Position numbers and translations under genes: made by a program. A stretch of DNA of 5,612 nt from Oscillospiraceae bacterium. Lineage in GTDB: Bacteria > Bacillota > Clostridia > Oscillospirales > Ruminococcaceae. A model generated the notes under the pieces. The model did no database searches, was not told the origin of the DNA, and worked only from the letters and a program-made list of their open reading frames with translations. Positions 5,031 through 5,612 of the stretch are shown here, piece after piece; the first letter of the stretch is position 1; each line of letters starts with the position of its first letter. Where the stretch lies: NCBI GenBank assembly GCA_029068025.1, contig JAIEDJ010000182.1:1-5612 (forward strand). Direction: 5' to 3'.

Positions 5031-5612
5031 TCAGAAATCTTTTTTGTTTTTCCAAAGCCTCATAGCCTTAATAACCCGATCCCGCCAATCAAAATATGCT
5101 TCCGGATCCAAATCCTTTTCGGTGCTTTCTCCGAACATACGCTCCTCACCGCGGTACATTCGCATATAGTTCCGGCGAACAGCCAAGTCATATTGCATCA
5201 AAAATTTATTTGAGCTAATATCATCGTTCCTGTACACGATCGGCGCGATCTCTTTGCAGGGTTTTCCGCTCTTGGGATCGATCCGATCACAAAACCGCGT
5301 GAGTTTTTTCGTTTTCGGAATGAAAAATCTGTAGCAGTAGTTGCACTTGCAGAAATTATAGTTATACTGCATCATATTCAGAAAAACAAACTGAGCATAA
5401 TTCTCTATGTCCGTAAATCTATACGCTCTTGTGTACGGAAAGCAATAATCATTCTCACTCGGTATACCGAAAAAATCTTTGCCGGGCTTCCTCGCACTGA
5501 TGATTTCCTCGACAGTCATTGATGTGAACGGCTCGCTTAACGCATGAAACAAATCAAACCGATCATCCGCAGAACCAACGCGTTCGCAGTAGTAATCGGC
5601 AAGTCCCCATAT
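5031..5612 (-). CDS. Hypothetical zinc-finger-like protein, 5' end outside the window
   Basis: The frame is open from the right edge to TGA at 5031-5033, showing 193 residues without the true start. I do not recognise a function. The central part has a putative zinc site, CNYC-x14-C-x10-C (within FCKCNYCYRFFIPKTKK and the following RFCDR and KPCKE), preceded by aromatic- and Asn-rich sequence. It resembles uncharacterised Firmicute proteins with a CxxC-plus-CD finger; DUF6076 is a guess from memory, not a search. Towards the C-terminus it is charged (RRNYMRMYRGEER, then DWRDRVIKAMRLWKNKKDF). No signal peptide or membrane span is visible. It is convergent with and probably unrelated to the sulfur operon. 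The reading frame seems broken near the end: removing one A from the A6 run (5040-5045) would replace the terminal DF with ISDEEFLKVVKELD, ending at TAA 4994-4996. Confidence 0.75.
   Translation of the reverse strand: MWGLADYYCERVGSADDRFDLFHALSEPFTSMTVEEIISARKPGKDFFGIPSENDYCFPYTRAYRFTDIENYAQFVFLNMMQYNYNFCKCNYCYRFFIPKTKKLTRFCDRIDPKSGKPCKEIAPIVYRNDDISSNKFLMQYDLAVRRNYMRMYRGEERMFGESTEKDLDPEAYFDWRDRVIKAMRLWKNKKDF

Noticed and set aside
5034..5063. Programmed -1 frameshift at the A6-G run of the minus-strand gene
   Set aside because: Slipping -1 from the zero frame reaches a stop after a few codons. Only a +1 shift (equal to deleting one A) opens the plausible C-terminus, so an indel or sequence error is simpler.

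Overview
The window reads as a stretch of chromosome from an anaerobic Firmicute. A Clostridia relative (Ruminococcus/Oscillospiraceae-like) is my inference, from the mixed base composition, strong AAGGAGG ribosome sites, a TTG start, a textbook sigma-A-type promoter and the gene families. It holds one complete eight-gene plus-strand operon (about 13-4930) and the 3' part of an unrelated minus-strand gene (5031 to the right edge). The two are convergent and separated by a terminator.

Layout: a promoter (TTGACT-17 bp-TATAAT, 13-41) overlaps an imperfect inverted repeat that looks like an operator. The genes then follow in this order: (1) metY-like O-acetylhomoserine sulfhydrylase, 77-1312; (2) a compact siroheme/4Fe-4S sulfite-reductase-like protein with a two-cluster ferredoxin domain, 1433-2323; (3) a TusA-family sulfur carrier, 2413-2658; (4) a small thioredoxin with a CVPC active site, 2660-2968; (5) a ThiS/HcyS-like ubiquitin-fold carrier whose Gly-Gly is followed by a five-residue tail, 2981-3199; (6) a ThiF/MoeB/HcyF-like E1 adenylyltransferase, 3186-3998; (7) a JAMM/MPN+ metalloprotease (HcyD-like), 3995-4405; (8) an Rrf2-family regulator, 4430-4852. 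A strong hairpin terminator lies at 4899-4930. Spacers 1313-1432 and 2324-2412 are structured and share a short repeat.

How the genes fit together (inference from families and order): the siroheme protein would make sulfide from sulfite. The JAMM protease would trim the carrier's tail to expose Gly-Gly. The E1 enzyme would adenylate the new C-terminus and sulfur would be loaded as a thiocarboxylate. MetY would then use that thiocarboxylate to turn O-acetylhomoserine into homocysteine for methionine synthesis. This matches the protein-thiocarboxylate homocysteine pathway known from Wolinella succinogenes (HcyS/HcyF/HcyD with MetY). TusA and thioredoxin look like added sulfur-relay or reductant parts. 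The Rrf2 protein is a plausible operon regulator acting at the promoter-overlapping repeat.

The minus-strand gene encodes a zinc-finger-like protein of unknown function. Its last codons appear to be frameshifted at a run of six A's.
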